From assembly GCA_014871385.1 (NCBI GenBank), contig CM026426.1:83960672-84024671 (forward strand): 64,000 nt of DNA, read 5' to 3'. The notes under the pieces were generated by a model. It ran no database searches. It saw only the letters and a program-made list of their open reading frames with translations, and was not told the DNA's origin. The DNA comes from Ceratodon purpureus (lineage: Eukaryota; Streptophyta; Bryopsida; Pseudoditrichales; Ditrichaceae). The first letter of the stretch is position 1, and each line of letters begins with the position of its first letter. The position numbers and the translations under genes were made by a program. This document shows positions 50,051 through 61,700 of this stretch, in pieces.

Positions 50051-50291
50051 CTAGGTGCAAGTTGAGGCTTGTAATGCACTCTGTAATTTATATAACAATT
50101 TGTATAAATTCGAGTTTGAAGTGAGAGATTGCCAGTCTGTAAATTTCTGAAAGCTTAACAGGGCCAAGGTCTCCAGTGAATTGCAATTACGGCCAACAAC
50201 TTGCAAAGCCTCGTCAGACACATTCACGCATTGTAGCCGGAGCATTTGCACTTGTGAGCAACCCTGAGCAATCGCCAAAACACTGTCTGTC
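50051..50291 (-). pseudogene. F-box/LRR protein fragment (FBL4-like LRRs)
   Basis: After an acceptor-like TTGCATTCAG the minus strand encodes TDSVLAIAQGCSQVQMLRLQ, then CVNVSDEALQVVGRNC, then SLETLALLSFQKFTD. These are cysteine-containing leucine-rich repeats of the F-box/LRR type, closest in my memory to Arabidopsis FBL4, an SCF ubiquitin-ligase substrate receptor. The similarity ends at KFTD and the frame then reads unrelated sequence. The upstream part of the open frame (to 50728) is GC-rich, Arg/Pro/Leu-rich and looks non-homologous. No F-box is present. I read this as an isolated exon or gene fragment. Confidence 0.6.
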
Positions 50292-50831
50292 TGAATGCAA
50301 TAAATTGGTGAGGAAACGTACATGTAAGAGAGGGCGATGTCTTTCACCTTGATGTCGACAGAAGGGGCAACATGGGCAAGGGCAGGGCGATGGCGAGCGA
50401 GGGCAGAGCGGCTTGCGAGGGCACGGCGAGGGCGTAGGCATGGCGGCCTGCGACAGCAGGTGAGGGCGATGGCCCGCACGGCGAACACAACCAGTAGGGC
50501 CAACAGGACAAGGCGGAGGCGACGAAGCTCCGAGCGGGAGGCGGGAGGCGGGAAGCTGAAAGTCAGGGAACGCAAGTCGGGAACGCAGCATGTAACCCTA
50601 GTTAGGATGGGGGGGTCGGATGAACCCGCACACTCCATCCCGCGAGGTACTTGTGTGGGGCTGATCCTCTCTAGGCCCTTAGCAAGGTAATTGGGTTGTC
50701 CAAAAGTAATTCTAAAATAAGAAAACAAAAAAATTAGGAAATTTTTGGAATGGAAAAATGAAACTAGGATGATTATATTTTAGTGATATTTAGTTATTTC
50801 AAAGATATTTGAGGCTTTGTTTGTTTGTTTG

Positions 50832-50862
<31 letters not shown>

Positions 50863-52978
50863 GAGATAACCAATAAAATCACTTTTTATTATATGAACCT
50901 TTTTTAATTAGAATTTGGAATAGCACGAACCAACTATTTTGTTATGGTGTATAGCAAAATTTTTAAATTGATTGGTCAATGGTGGCTAGGTTTAAGTGTA
51001 CCTATACCATTCAAATCACTTGGGCTTAATTTGGACTACGTTTGAAAGTCCTAGAGATGTATGGACTATAAGCATGTGAATTGTGGAGACGTGTGATCCT
51101 AAGACATTTGAAATAAAGATTTTAAGATAATGATATACTTGGCAACATTTGCTCATTTACACGGTCAATTTTGAATGATGTTTCAAAGTTCATCTCATTA
51201 ATGTGCCACATTTCTACACATGTCTTCAAGGTAGTTTATTTAGCGCTATACATCTTTTTGATTTAATATTCAATTTTGAGTAGGGTCAATTCTAATCATA
51301 TTAATCTAAAGTAGGGGCATCCATGATTGTGCATGACCAATTGTTGAACCTAGGTGCACTTATAACTAGACTAGCATATTATATCAACAAGTCCTAACAT
51401 GGAAGTGATACAAATCAATAGGACTCGTGGAATCACTTACTTCACTTTTTAGACCTCTACAGATTCACAGAATTCTGCACAACTTCAAAAACAAAAATAA
51501 ACTAATTTAGGTTTATATTCTCTAATGAGCCCAATTTTTACGTATTTTCTTATCACCAATTGTGCCATTTAAAAAGCAAATGACTCCGAAAGTGGCAATT
51601 TCTGCTGCTGCTACATTAACATCGTAATGCATAAGAGCATCCTCAGCAGTCTTGTAAGCCAGTAAGCCTGTAATCATGAGAAAGTTGTTCTCCCAAACTT
51701 GAGTGTCTTTCCGAAGCAAAACATTCGAAAACCGTTTACAGGCTTACAGGAAAATCTTCCAAAACCAGATTTCAACCTATAAATTACAAGCTTACAAGCT
51801 TGAATACAGACTTTTCCCTTGCTAGCCTGAACCGCAATTCACATCTTTCCACTTCTTTCCACTTTCAGGTTTATAGTACAGGACTACTGGGGATGCTCTA
51901 AGGAGGCTCAGCAGTCCAGCTCCAGCTTTAGAGGTATTGATACCCGGTAATGATCTGGTGGTGTTGATACCCGGTAATCATTCTTCACTAATATGGGTGC
52001 CCTTTGGGCAGAGGACTCAAGCCTTCTGATTGAGGACGGCGGTAAGTTTATGCAGCTCCTCAACGAAGTTTTCGGAATGTCACTGCGCAGTCTGATCGCT
52101 TCCTTGCATGGACTTTAACACCTGCTCTGTTTCAAACCAAGTTGACATGTAAAGCATTTTGAAAACATGACAAGGAGACAACAGCACAATAACCACTAGT
52201 AAGGTTAATCATCCTACACATCAATGACAGTATTGAGATACTAATTCAGCTCCAGATCTCATTGCAATTAAACGTCAAATTCATTCTACTTATACCATAT
52301 TAGAAGCTTTCATGCTTCTAAGTGTACGTTGCACAAGTTAAATTGTGAATTTATATCTGAAAGGAGTAGGTACTGTTTGATTAAGTTAAATGAGATTGGC
52401 ATACAAGCAGTCCAACATGGCAACATGGGTGACCAAGCATTTCAAAATATAAGAATATAATCATCAGGATGTTCGTCATTAAATGGGTGGTCTGTTCATG
52501 AGCTTTGCTAAACAGTTTTGTGCAAAGCCCGCCCAAAGGTTCCTGTAGTCCTAAGACAACACCAAATTTCCAAAACTATAAGTTGCATCAGCCATATGCA
52601 TCTCACTAATCTAATGCAAAACTCCAACGGGAAACGTAGGTAAAAGCAAGCAAGAGAACACTCTGACGTTGAGGCCATTTGCAAGAAGTCGTGATGTCAT
52701 GTATCCTCGCTGCAAGAGCTCTCCGCAAAGTGAGTTAGTTCGTGTACGTCTGTGTGATTATCAACTGTCCAGAGAGAGCTACAGACATCGCTAGTTAGGT
52801 TGCAGAGAGGTAGGATGAGAAGTTAGTGCGCCACGTGATATTGATGTGGCCCAGCCATTTAACCTTCTAAGTTCCATGAGACTCATCCTCGCAGGTACGT
52901 AACTCAGCAAGGATCATACTCCAGACTAAGTGATAATCTTGGACTGAAGGGAGGCTTTTACTAGCAAGATGGCTGTGA
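50292..52978. other. Intergenic DNA
   Basis: GC-rich up to about 50650, then AT-rich. A small repeat TTGATACCCGGTAAT occurs twice near 51938-51978. No supported gene. The 3' side adjoins the end of the BZR1-like gene and probably contains its 3' UTR. Confidence 0.5.
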
Positions 52979-55900
52979 TCACATGATGGACAAGGTCACG
53001 CGGTCGGACTCAGCTGTGAGATGGGTCTGTCTCGCCGAAGTGCAGAGTGTCAGTGTCAGGTCATCAGCAATCTCCTTCATGAGCTTCCCTTCTCCAGCCA
53101 CCTTTCGGTGTCGTTGAGCGCTGCTTGAAGCTCCACCTCGCTCACTCATCACAGTGGTTGGGTGCAAGCTTAAGCGAGTTGAGCCTGTGCTGACAGTCGT
53201 CCCAGCAGGTCCGGAGCACAAGAAGAGGACACCCTCCGGGGATTCGTATGCCTGGCTAGTGAGATCCACCATTTCATGAGTAAGGCAGGAATATTGAGTA
53301 TCACCAGTTTGGTTAAGTACGCCAGCAGCTTCTGGGAACAATGTGTAGTGCTTCTTCAGGCTTGGCTCTTGAGCAACTCCTCTGAGAACCAGAGGCGAGT
53401 TGGGATCACTGTGCCTCTGAATGCTCAAGTGTGCATTTGCCTGATCATGTTCCAGCTGCGCGGGGTGATGATCAAGTAACCTTCGTCGTCTTCCATATTC
53501 CACCAGGTGAACATCTTGGTCCACACAGTTCACCATTTCTGCAACCATGGGGTCCCGGGATAGCCTGTCATTTCCTGCAGACACAGACGCACACTTCATG
53601 TAATGAGAGCTAAGATCATCTAGTACACATGCACAACATCCCATACTCTCTTGAATTGACAACTGACAACCGACCGGCCGTAGATAGTAAAACCGCAATG
53701 AGCACCCGTCATCGTCGATATCATACGATCATTTGCGACGTTCTAATTTCTTCTACAACGCATTGAAACATTGCACTAGGAATAAGACTTCGCTGGCAGT
53801 CAGCTAACTTCAACCGGCAATGCCTCCTATGAAGAAAACATGGTGATAGCAGACCTCCCAGATCAGCGAGACAGACCTCCTAGGTAAAAACAAGTACTCA
53901 AGGAAACTCAGACTGAAATTGTTTAACTAATACAATGATTACTTTTTAATTAAAATTATGTATGATACTCTTATAAGGGGTAAACATAACAAAAACACTA
54001 AAACATCACAAGATACAGAAAGAAAACACATTGAATCCTTACCATTGGAAATATCTTTTTCTGATGCAACCGACATCAAAGTCTTCCCAACAATTTGTCC
54101 TCCTGAGAACCGCGCTCTTGAAGTACCCGGAGTTGTTCCCCATTCATTCTTCACCGCTGGAACAGTACAGACATCAGCACCTTCTGCACCAGAGCTCGCA
54201 GGTACTGGCAGTTCATTCAAATTGTTCAGATGCAAGCTCACTGTTTGCTCCGGTTGCAGGAAACTTGCCACGGACCTCCGTCCAATTCTACTCGTAGGAT
54301 CTTTGGCATTTGGATACATGGTTTTTCTTTGCCCTGTAAAAGGGTGGGGCAACATTGAGGGGAAATTGTTGACGACATCGCTTCGCTGGCCGTTTTCTTC
54401 ACACTGGGGATCAGCACTTATCATCCCTAGTTGCCTAACTTCACCGCAGCTCCTCGCAGTGCATGTGGGTTCATCACTGGTTTGCCCAGCTTGGCTACAC
54501 GAGGTGGAGGGGCTGGTATCCGACTTGAACGACCTCTCATATGATGGCGTGCCTTCAGGAGTATTGTGCGCAGTGATTACTTCTCTTGGAGGCGGCTGAG
54601 ATCCCTGCAACACAAGAGAAAATTTGGCCTTTAAATAACTTCATCTTTGAGCAAAATCAGTCATACATGAATTCATACAGCACTTCAGATTCTCTTTTAT
54701 CAGCACGGTGTCTCAGACTCTCAAGCCCGTTGCAACTTGCAAGTACAGAATATACCTCTGATTCAGCTTTTCCTACACGATCTCTTTGTCAGGAATGTGA
54801 CATAATAATAATAAAGTTTCGCTAGGTCTGGCATTGATCACGCTCGTGATTACATAGAGCAGAATTTCTCGTTAGCGTCGTTTTCAGATTTGATTCCTCT
54901 GTAGCCTGTCAGACATGCTGGAAGTAACCGGCAGTCTGACAGAAACCAATCGTATTAATCTCCAGAAGCTCATGATTGGACACAATAGCGCAGCCACCGT
55001 CGAGGAGACCCACCGCGAGGTTGCTAAACGCAACCATCTCACACACTGAACCACGAGATGGCCTTCAATGAACAACATCTGGTGGATCAGGGGAATGTCC
55101 GTAATTCTCCTTCCTTCCGGATTTAAATCCAACCTCGTATACCACATTTCGAGGGATCGGCTAAAGATCAGGAGATCGTTGAGCTCTGCAAAGGATGTCT
55201 AGCATCGACGAAGACTTACCAGGCGACTGGTTAATCGACCTCCGAAGGAACAAGCTCGAGTCTTCCGCTTAAATATAATTCATGATAACTGATGTGTGCA
55301 ATATGTCCACACTAAAACCTTAGAATTACCAGTGAAAACAAGGTGGCGTGGACTAGGCTTAGGTTACTACTATTCGATCCTCAGATTCCATGCTCTATGT
55401 CGACTCATATTCAAAGTAGATGTACAATTAGGGTGGTTATCCTCGTTTTCTAAATGTTTACAATCCCAGCAAACACGAATGGGTGTTGATGTTAGGAAAA
55501 AAATTGGATACATCTTGCTCGCCGTAGATTGAGTATACGGACAAATTGGAACTGGATTGCAAACGAAGACCAAAGAAAGCGAATTCGAGACCACGAGGAG
55601 ACAACATAGATCGGTCTAGAGCATGTAACCACCATTGAATCATATCATCGAGTGAGCTCAGGAGTGCATTAAAACGCCCTCTCACCTTTCTGAAAATGGT
55701 GCCATCCTCCTCCACTTGCCATCCAGCCTCCTGGCACAAGGCCTTGAGCACCTCGTTATGGTCAGCGTGCTTAGGAAGGCAATAGTTTCCATGGGCGCGC
55801 AGCCCAGCAAAGATCTTGGCCGCTATAGCTCGCCGCCGTCTCTCCCTCCTCTTGTTGTTCTCGCGTTCTCGGGCCGAAGGCATCCTCAGAACGGCTGGAG

Positions 55901-56033
55901 CAGTTGTCTGGCCCTTGCCTGGAGGGCGGCGCACTATCCATGGTCCAGAGGTTGACTTTATGCATCCTCTAACGGTGCATTTGCGAACTTCATTGCTATC
56001 TCCCTGGTCGATGGTCGGATCGCCGACCTGCAT
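52979..56033 (-). CDS. BZR1/BES1-family transcription factor, three exons, 501 aa
   Basis: BZR1/BES1 proteins bind E-box and BRRE promoter sites and, in flowering plants, carry out brassinosteroid responses in the nucleus. Exon 1, 55686-56033 (116 codons), has the DNA-binding domain at residues 54-116: [60 protein letters not shown], ending FRK before donor AAG|GTGAG. That intron position is the one conserved in the family. Exon 2, 54043-54604, is Ser/Thr/Pro-rich with possible GSK3-type clusters ([12 protein letters not shown]). Exon 3, 52979-53574, ends with an EAR-like LTLTL at residues 476-480, 21 residues before the stop. All borders are GT-AG and phases agree. I chose the ATG at 56033 because upstream in-frame starts are GTG only. 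The 501-aa length exceeds the 300-340 typical of flowering-plant members. No beta-amylase domain is present, so it is not a BAM7/8-type fusion. Confidence 0.9.
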
Positions 56034-58440
56034 GTTTGCAATTTTTGCCACTGTCGCCCCAGACGACTTGTTCTCGTCCGGCGAACACGGGCTCCGTCGG
56101 ACTCTTTCACTGTCCGCTTCAGCCTTCTACTGAGCCGCAATGTACGTCTTCTGTAATCAACAATGTAAACACAGCCACATTTAATGCCTCGAAGATGCTG
56201 TATGTAGACCGGTCCTCAAGCCCGTTTCGATTCCGTCCTCACCAACCGCGATCCGCGCCCTCACAATGGAGGCTTTCGCTCTCAGGCTGCAGGTGCGTCG
56301 TCGATCGTGGTGGTCCCTGGGCTTCCACAGAAATCTGAAGGACTTCTGTAGCGTGATTCCAGGCTGTCGTCTTCAGCAAGCCTGCTACTAGCAGGTGGTC
56401 CACGAAATGGCCGGCCAAGTCTTTGCGAATTGGTTAAACCTAGGCGCTCGATGTAGACAGCTACAGGCCCACAGGGGCTCACGCAATAGGAGGATGAGCA
56501 CGTGTTCTCCTCAGCAACTGGAACGTCGACCAAGTATCATGCGAGTCGCACCACCAACGCTAGTGCCCAAAACACTAGTCACCGAAAAGAAGGTGAATGT
56601 TGGCGTTGCACGGTGAATTCCGGTTCAAATCAGCATGAACTTGCGCCAGTCAGCTGAGCCGGCAACAAAGGCAACTCGCCCGTGGATCCCTTTAGACGTA
56701 TCTCAAAAGTGCTTGCAAGACACGTAGTGCTCGTGCACATTGCATTCTTAGCGGGGTGTTGCAGTAACTGATGCCCACCAGCTGATCGATACTCCACTTC
56801 TCTTCGTCTCCACCTTTCTTGCGACTGGAGTTATATCCAATAAGTCTCCCAATCCAGCCGCCTCTTTGCACCAAACGAGGAAGCTACAGCGTTGTCTTGG
56901 CTACAAACAGCGCAAAAGACGGTGCGTAAGTCTCAAAACTGTCCGAGCATGAGCTGCGTGACGCAGCCAAAGTAACGTCTCGCAAGTGTGTCGAACTCGG
57001 ACTACAATCGCAGAGCAGTTGTCCAGCAGCAAGTGCTAGCGTCATGTATCAGACTTCCGCCGCGGCCATAAGTACTGAAAACCTTGAGCAAGCACATACC
57101 CAGCAACGGTCGTACTACTAACTCTAAAACAAACATGACCAACTCCCGTTCACAATCCCCTCATCTGGAACCTCATGAAGCGAACCGCTGCTCATCAGCG
57201 CCACAACATCGACACCAACCAACCCTAGCTCTACAAGCAAGATGGTCACTCTCTCGACCTTCTCTCAAACAAAGAAAGCCCGACCTTCCAAGTCCCGACG
57301 TAACCCCCACGAACGCACACCCGTCGACGCCCCAAATGACAAACTACAGCAAAGCCCAAAGTCGACCGCAGCCGCGGCTCTTCTTTACAAAGACTCAAGC
57401 TGATTCCCCGAACCCAGACGAAACCACAATCAGAGAAAACCCCAGCTTTACACCCACCCTCCCCGCCCCCAACGTTACCGACTCAAGGACTTCAAGCGCC
57501 ACAAACTCCGCATGCCCGCACAACAGTACTAAGTGCTACTACATGAGCCTCGACTCCTCCAAATGACCCCAACGACGAAATCCACGCCGCTGATATCATG
57601 CACTAGTACACCTCCAGCAACAACAACATCACCACCACTGGACTTCCACCTTCTCCCACATTAATGAAATAAATTACTGAGCGAGTTACACCAACATGAC
57701 GACGCTTCATTCCCGGGGCTGGTACGTACTGCTACCCATGTAACCAGCCGGGCAAGATGCAGAATTGGCAGGAGTGGCGCCGGTCGGCGATGTGTAAGAG
57801 GCTGCTGGTGCACTGGACAGAGACACGACACGACACGGCATGACCCGGCGCGTGAGCCTGGAAGTGTGAGAGATGGAACAAGGGCGTCTGGGAGGGGGAG
57901 AGAGAAGCAGAAAAGAGGAAGTGTGGGGCGCGCGGGCACTCGGCATGACCATCAGGTGGATGTCGTGCATGGGCTGTCCTGCGCAACGGGCAGGCCTGAC
58001 CGTCATGCCCGAGCTCAGGAGGTGGGCCGCGCTAGCTGAGCTGAGCAAGCCAAGGTGGTGGATTGATTCACGCACTAGACGTTGCCTGCTTTACTTGATG
58101 ATCTGCACTGCAAGTGATTCGTTTTCTGCGCGCTCTCTCTCCCTCACTCATCGTTCCTGCTGGCTGCACGGCCGACACTCCGCGCGCGGGCTCGCCGTTC
58201 GAGGCCCCGACACCCGCGACGCTGTCGTCGTGGTGGCTGCCGCCCGCCCGCCCGCGTTGCGAGCGCTTTGTTCCTTCCCGGGCGTGCGGCCCTGATCGAC
58301 CGTTCCATGCGGGAATATGTCGTGCTCGCGCACGGTCGTAGGCGCTCGCGCAATCATTTGCGCTTCGCCCCGTTCGTTGGTACTGACGTGGACTGTGGCC
58401 CGCTCCAAGGGGGGACACCCTTGTTTAATGTTCATGGGGG
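56034..58440 (-). promoter_or_regulatory. Upstream/5' leader region of the BZR1-like gene, with GC-rich island
   Basis: Several overlapping open frames occur on both strands but none has a recognisable domain. A 160-codon plus-strand frame (57084-57566) is Ser/Thr/Pro/Asn-rich and probably chance. From about 57700 to 58430 the DNA is strikingly GC- and CpG-rich compared with the AT-rich DNA on its right. That pattern fits a promoter or non-coding first exon. The assignment is inference from position. Confidence 0.35.
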
Positions 58441-58706
58441 CTAACCAAATTAGATTCTATTTTCTTTACAAATATCAAGGACCAGTTTATACGTTTGGCC
58501 GGATGGAGGGCCAATCCAAACTCTTCAAATTTCAACCAATACAATCGCTTGATTTTTCCAAATCGGGCCCAAGGGCTTTATGTTAGAGCCCGACCGAAAC
58601 TTCGATCAATCCTATGTGGCATCCTATATAGCACTCTTTTTGCGCCTAAATATTTGAGCCTATTGATGCAATTGAGATAAGGTTTCCCTAAGCCAAAACT
58701 TTCAAC

Positions 58707-58750
58707 TTGGGCCAAACTTGGGCCAAACTTGGGCCAAACTTGGGCCAAAC
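58707..58750 (+). repeat. Four tandem copies of TTGGGCCAAAC
   Basis: Four perfect 11-bp units, followed by a degenerate TTGAGGCC. Each unit contains TGGGCC, the core of plant site II/TCP-type elements. With no gene attached, this may be only a simple repeat. Confidence 0.9.
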
Positions 58751-58759
58751 TTGAGGCCA

Positions 58760-61700
58760 GATTGGAGCAAAAAAATGTTCAATCCAGCTTATCTTTTAGC
58801 CAGCCTCAAATTGCATATAAGTGGGCTTAAAACTATTAAGAAATGGTTTCTCATACAATTATTGTTTATAAATTTTACCACACAACTTTGGATTGTAGAA
58901 AAAGAAAAAGAAAAATAAATAAAAATAAAAATAGAATTTGGTTTAGAAATGAGATTGCTATGAATAAAGTGTTTGTTTATTCTACAACTAAGTTTAAGTC
59001 CATGAGACTTTGGAATGCAATAAAGAAAGTTACAAGAAAGAGGTTTGGTTGTATATAGGATGGTAGTTTATTATGATGTATTGGCATGTGGCTCAAGTGC
59101 CTTATTTTACTGACTATGACCTAAGCTTAAAAGTATTTTTTTAATAATTATATACAATGTGATGTTTCAAAAATGATTGTTCGAACGTTAAAAAAATCAT
59201 AGTTTTTACGATCAAAAATTTAATATAGTGAAAAAGAACTTTAAAGAGTATTATCTACTTTAGGCATTTGTAAAACCTGATATTGTTTTCTAAAAAGTTT
59301 GAATTTGGCAGTAGATTAGGGTAACTGTTGTCAATGTACTATATCCAAGCAATAGAATTTTATAATACCCACGTGAGTATGACACATTTGATGTATTGAT
59401 GCAAAACTGATCGCATCTATATTTGTACAGCATATAGGTGTCATGACTGATACAACTATATTAATGTTTTTGGAAGCAAAATGTCTTTTCCATTAGCCAA
59501 TACTATGATTATAGGAACCCCAGTTGCCCTTGCATTGTACTACATCATCATTTTTTAGTGAGCCTCTACTTCAATTATAGATACATCAGCTACCTTTGCA
59601 TTATACTACAATATCATTCTTCAGTGAGTTGTTAAATTTTCAAAATTGATTATTCATTTTTAGAATTTTAAAGTATCCAAGCATTTTGTATCTAAGGTAG
59701 ATTAGGTTGAGCTGAAGATGAAATTCATATAAATCTTCCAATATAACAAATATGGTGTAATTTACAGAGACCATTATTATTTTGCTTATCATATTTCGTT
59801 GATTCAACCATTATTGAATTTCTCCAACCCTTTTGAAGATTTTAATGTTGATTTTTTAGTATTAGATATTGACAATTCAAGTTTAAATTTCTAAACTCAT
59901 ATTATTGAAAATATTTTTATGACTAGGCCATCTATAGTAGTATTAGACCTATGTAGTTAATATTGTCTATCCTATATCACATCTTGATTTTAGAACCTCT
60001 TTGAATCTAAAAACCATCTTGGAAGGCAAGTGTTCAAAAGCCTTCTTAAAGTCATCAACATGATACCAAAGACCATCTTTTGTAATAGCTTGACCTTGGA
60101 AAATAGTAGAAAGTGAGAAGAGACAATGTATAAGACCTAATCATTAGATTTATAATATAAATATCAAAAAATCATTAAAAATCTAATTTTGAAACAAAAA
60201 CTAAAATTGATTGAAAAAAGAGTAATTAGACCGTAGTGTTTCCAAGTATATATAAAAATATTCATTTTAAGATGTATTTCAGGAGATATAGAAACTGTAC
60301 TATTTCAATATAATGCATTTTAATAGAGTACAAAGTTTGCATCTAAATGCATGTTTATTTGAAATTAAAATGCTACTTTAAATATCATTTGTGGATTTAA
60401 GTTTAAAACTATCAATCCATCCCAAAATCGTACGGAGCAAGCAATAAATTTCATGTTTTTCCAAAATTTACTATTTAAAGTTATTTTAAGCACAACTTTA
60501 CTACATTTTGTATCCATCCGATTTCTTTAAGGTAGGCTTGACGTAATTTCCAAATAACGTTTTTCCAAGGCACTTTTGTTCTCTTCTCATTATTCTTCCT
60601 TCTTACAACCTTTGGAATTGGAATTTTGTAGTATAAAGCTAATATCCAACAACTACTCAATTTCAACTAATTGCAACCTTCACAAAAACTTACACTCGTG
60701 GCTTTCTTTAAGATGACCTTTAAGTGTAAGAGGCCCTTAGACCATTTTCACTGTGTTTCATTTAAACACTCCTTCAACTTGGATAGTCCAAAGATCTTAA
60801 CCTCTAAAGTAGGCTTGGTGTTTTTAAAGCAAAACTACCAAAATTTACTCTTTCTACTTCAGATTTGATTACATTTTACTACTTTCATTTAACTCAAAAA
60901 TCCAAATAGGGTTTAAAAGAACTTTAGGAATTAATAGGGGATTTTCGAAGGGAGAGATTGAAAGATAGCCTTATATCAAATACTCTATTTTCAAGTAAAA
61001 TTCAAAGAATGTTATTTTTTTTGGATTTCATTAATTATTTTTAGAATTGTAATATTTTTTTTCAGATTTTGAGCTAATTTTACCAATCGTCTATTTCTAA
61101 TTTTTAATGTACCACTTATGATTTTTAATCTTTGATGTAAGCAAGTATTCATCTTTTCATATAATAGAGTTTACTTTCTTACTAAAGTCATAATAGACAC
61201 TAATTAATTCTTAGTCTTAGTGTATTCCACAAATGTGAATGTATAAGAGCCACTAAAGATACAAATTTTGAAAGACAAGGATAGGGCCTTAGGTCATTGC
61301 CACCATTGTCGCCAAAGGTGGCAACAACAATAGATTTTTGGGGGAGAGACTCGGCACATTATCCACTTGCTCTCCTCAACCCTATTCTTCCAACCAATTA
61401 CACCAAAAACCTACATATCAAGTACATTTGCAATGAACCTCAAGTCACTATAAAATTTTACTTTTCACTATGAGCAATACAAAAGTACTTGAAATTTTTC
61501 AAAACATCAATTCACAGTTTTTAAGATTTGATATATTTTTGGGGGAAATAACCATAGGATCTAGTACCTTAGTAACACATGTATATTTACCTCAAATTTT
61601 AGATTCAAACCCCTTACCATTTATGATATCATAATGTTCAAAGTTGGAAAAAAAGTTTTTTTCCCTTGTTGCAAAATGGGATTCAAGTGTTTCGTGAGCC

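Noticed and set aside
55370-55594. Continuation of the BZR1 open frame past 55686
   Set aside because: A strong donor (AAG|GTGAG) at the conserved family intron position ends the exon, so the read-through residues are intronic.
57084-58435. Overlapping open frames in the GC-rich block on both strands
   Set aside because: GC-rich DNA has few stops. The frames overlap on several strands and show no domain or splice pattern.
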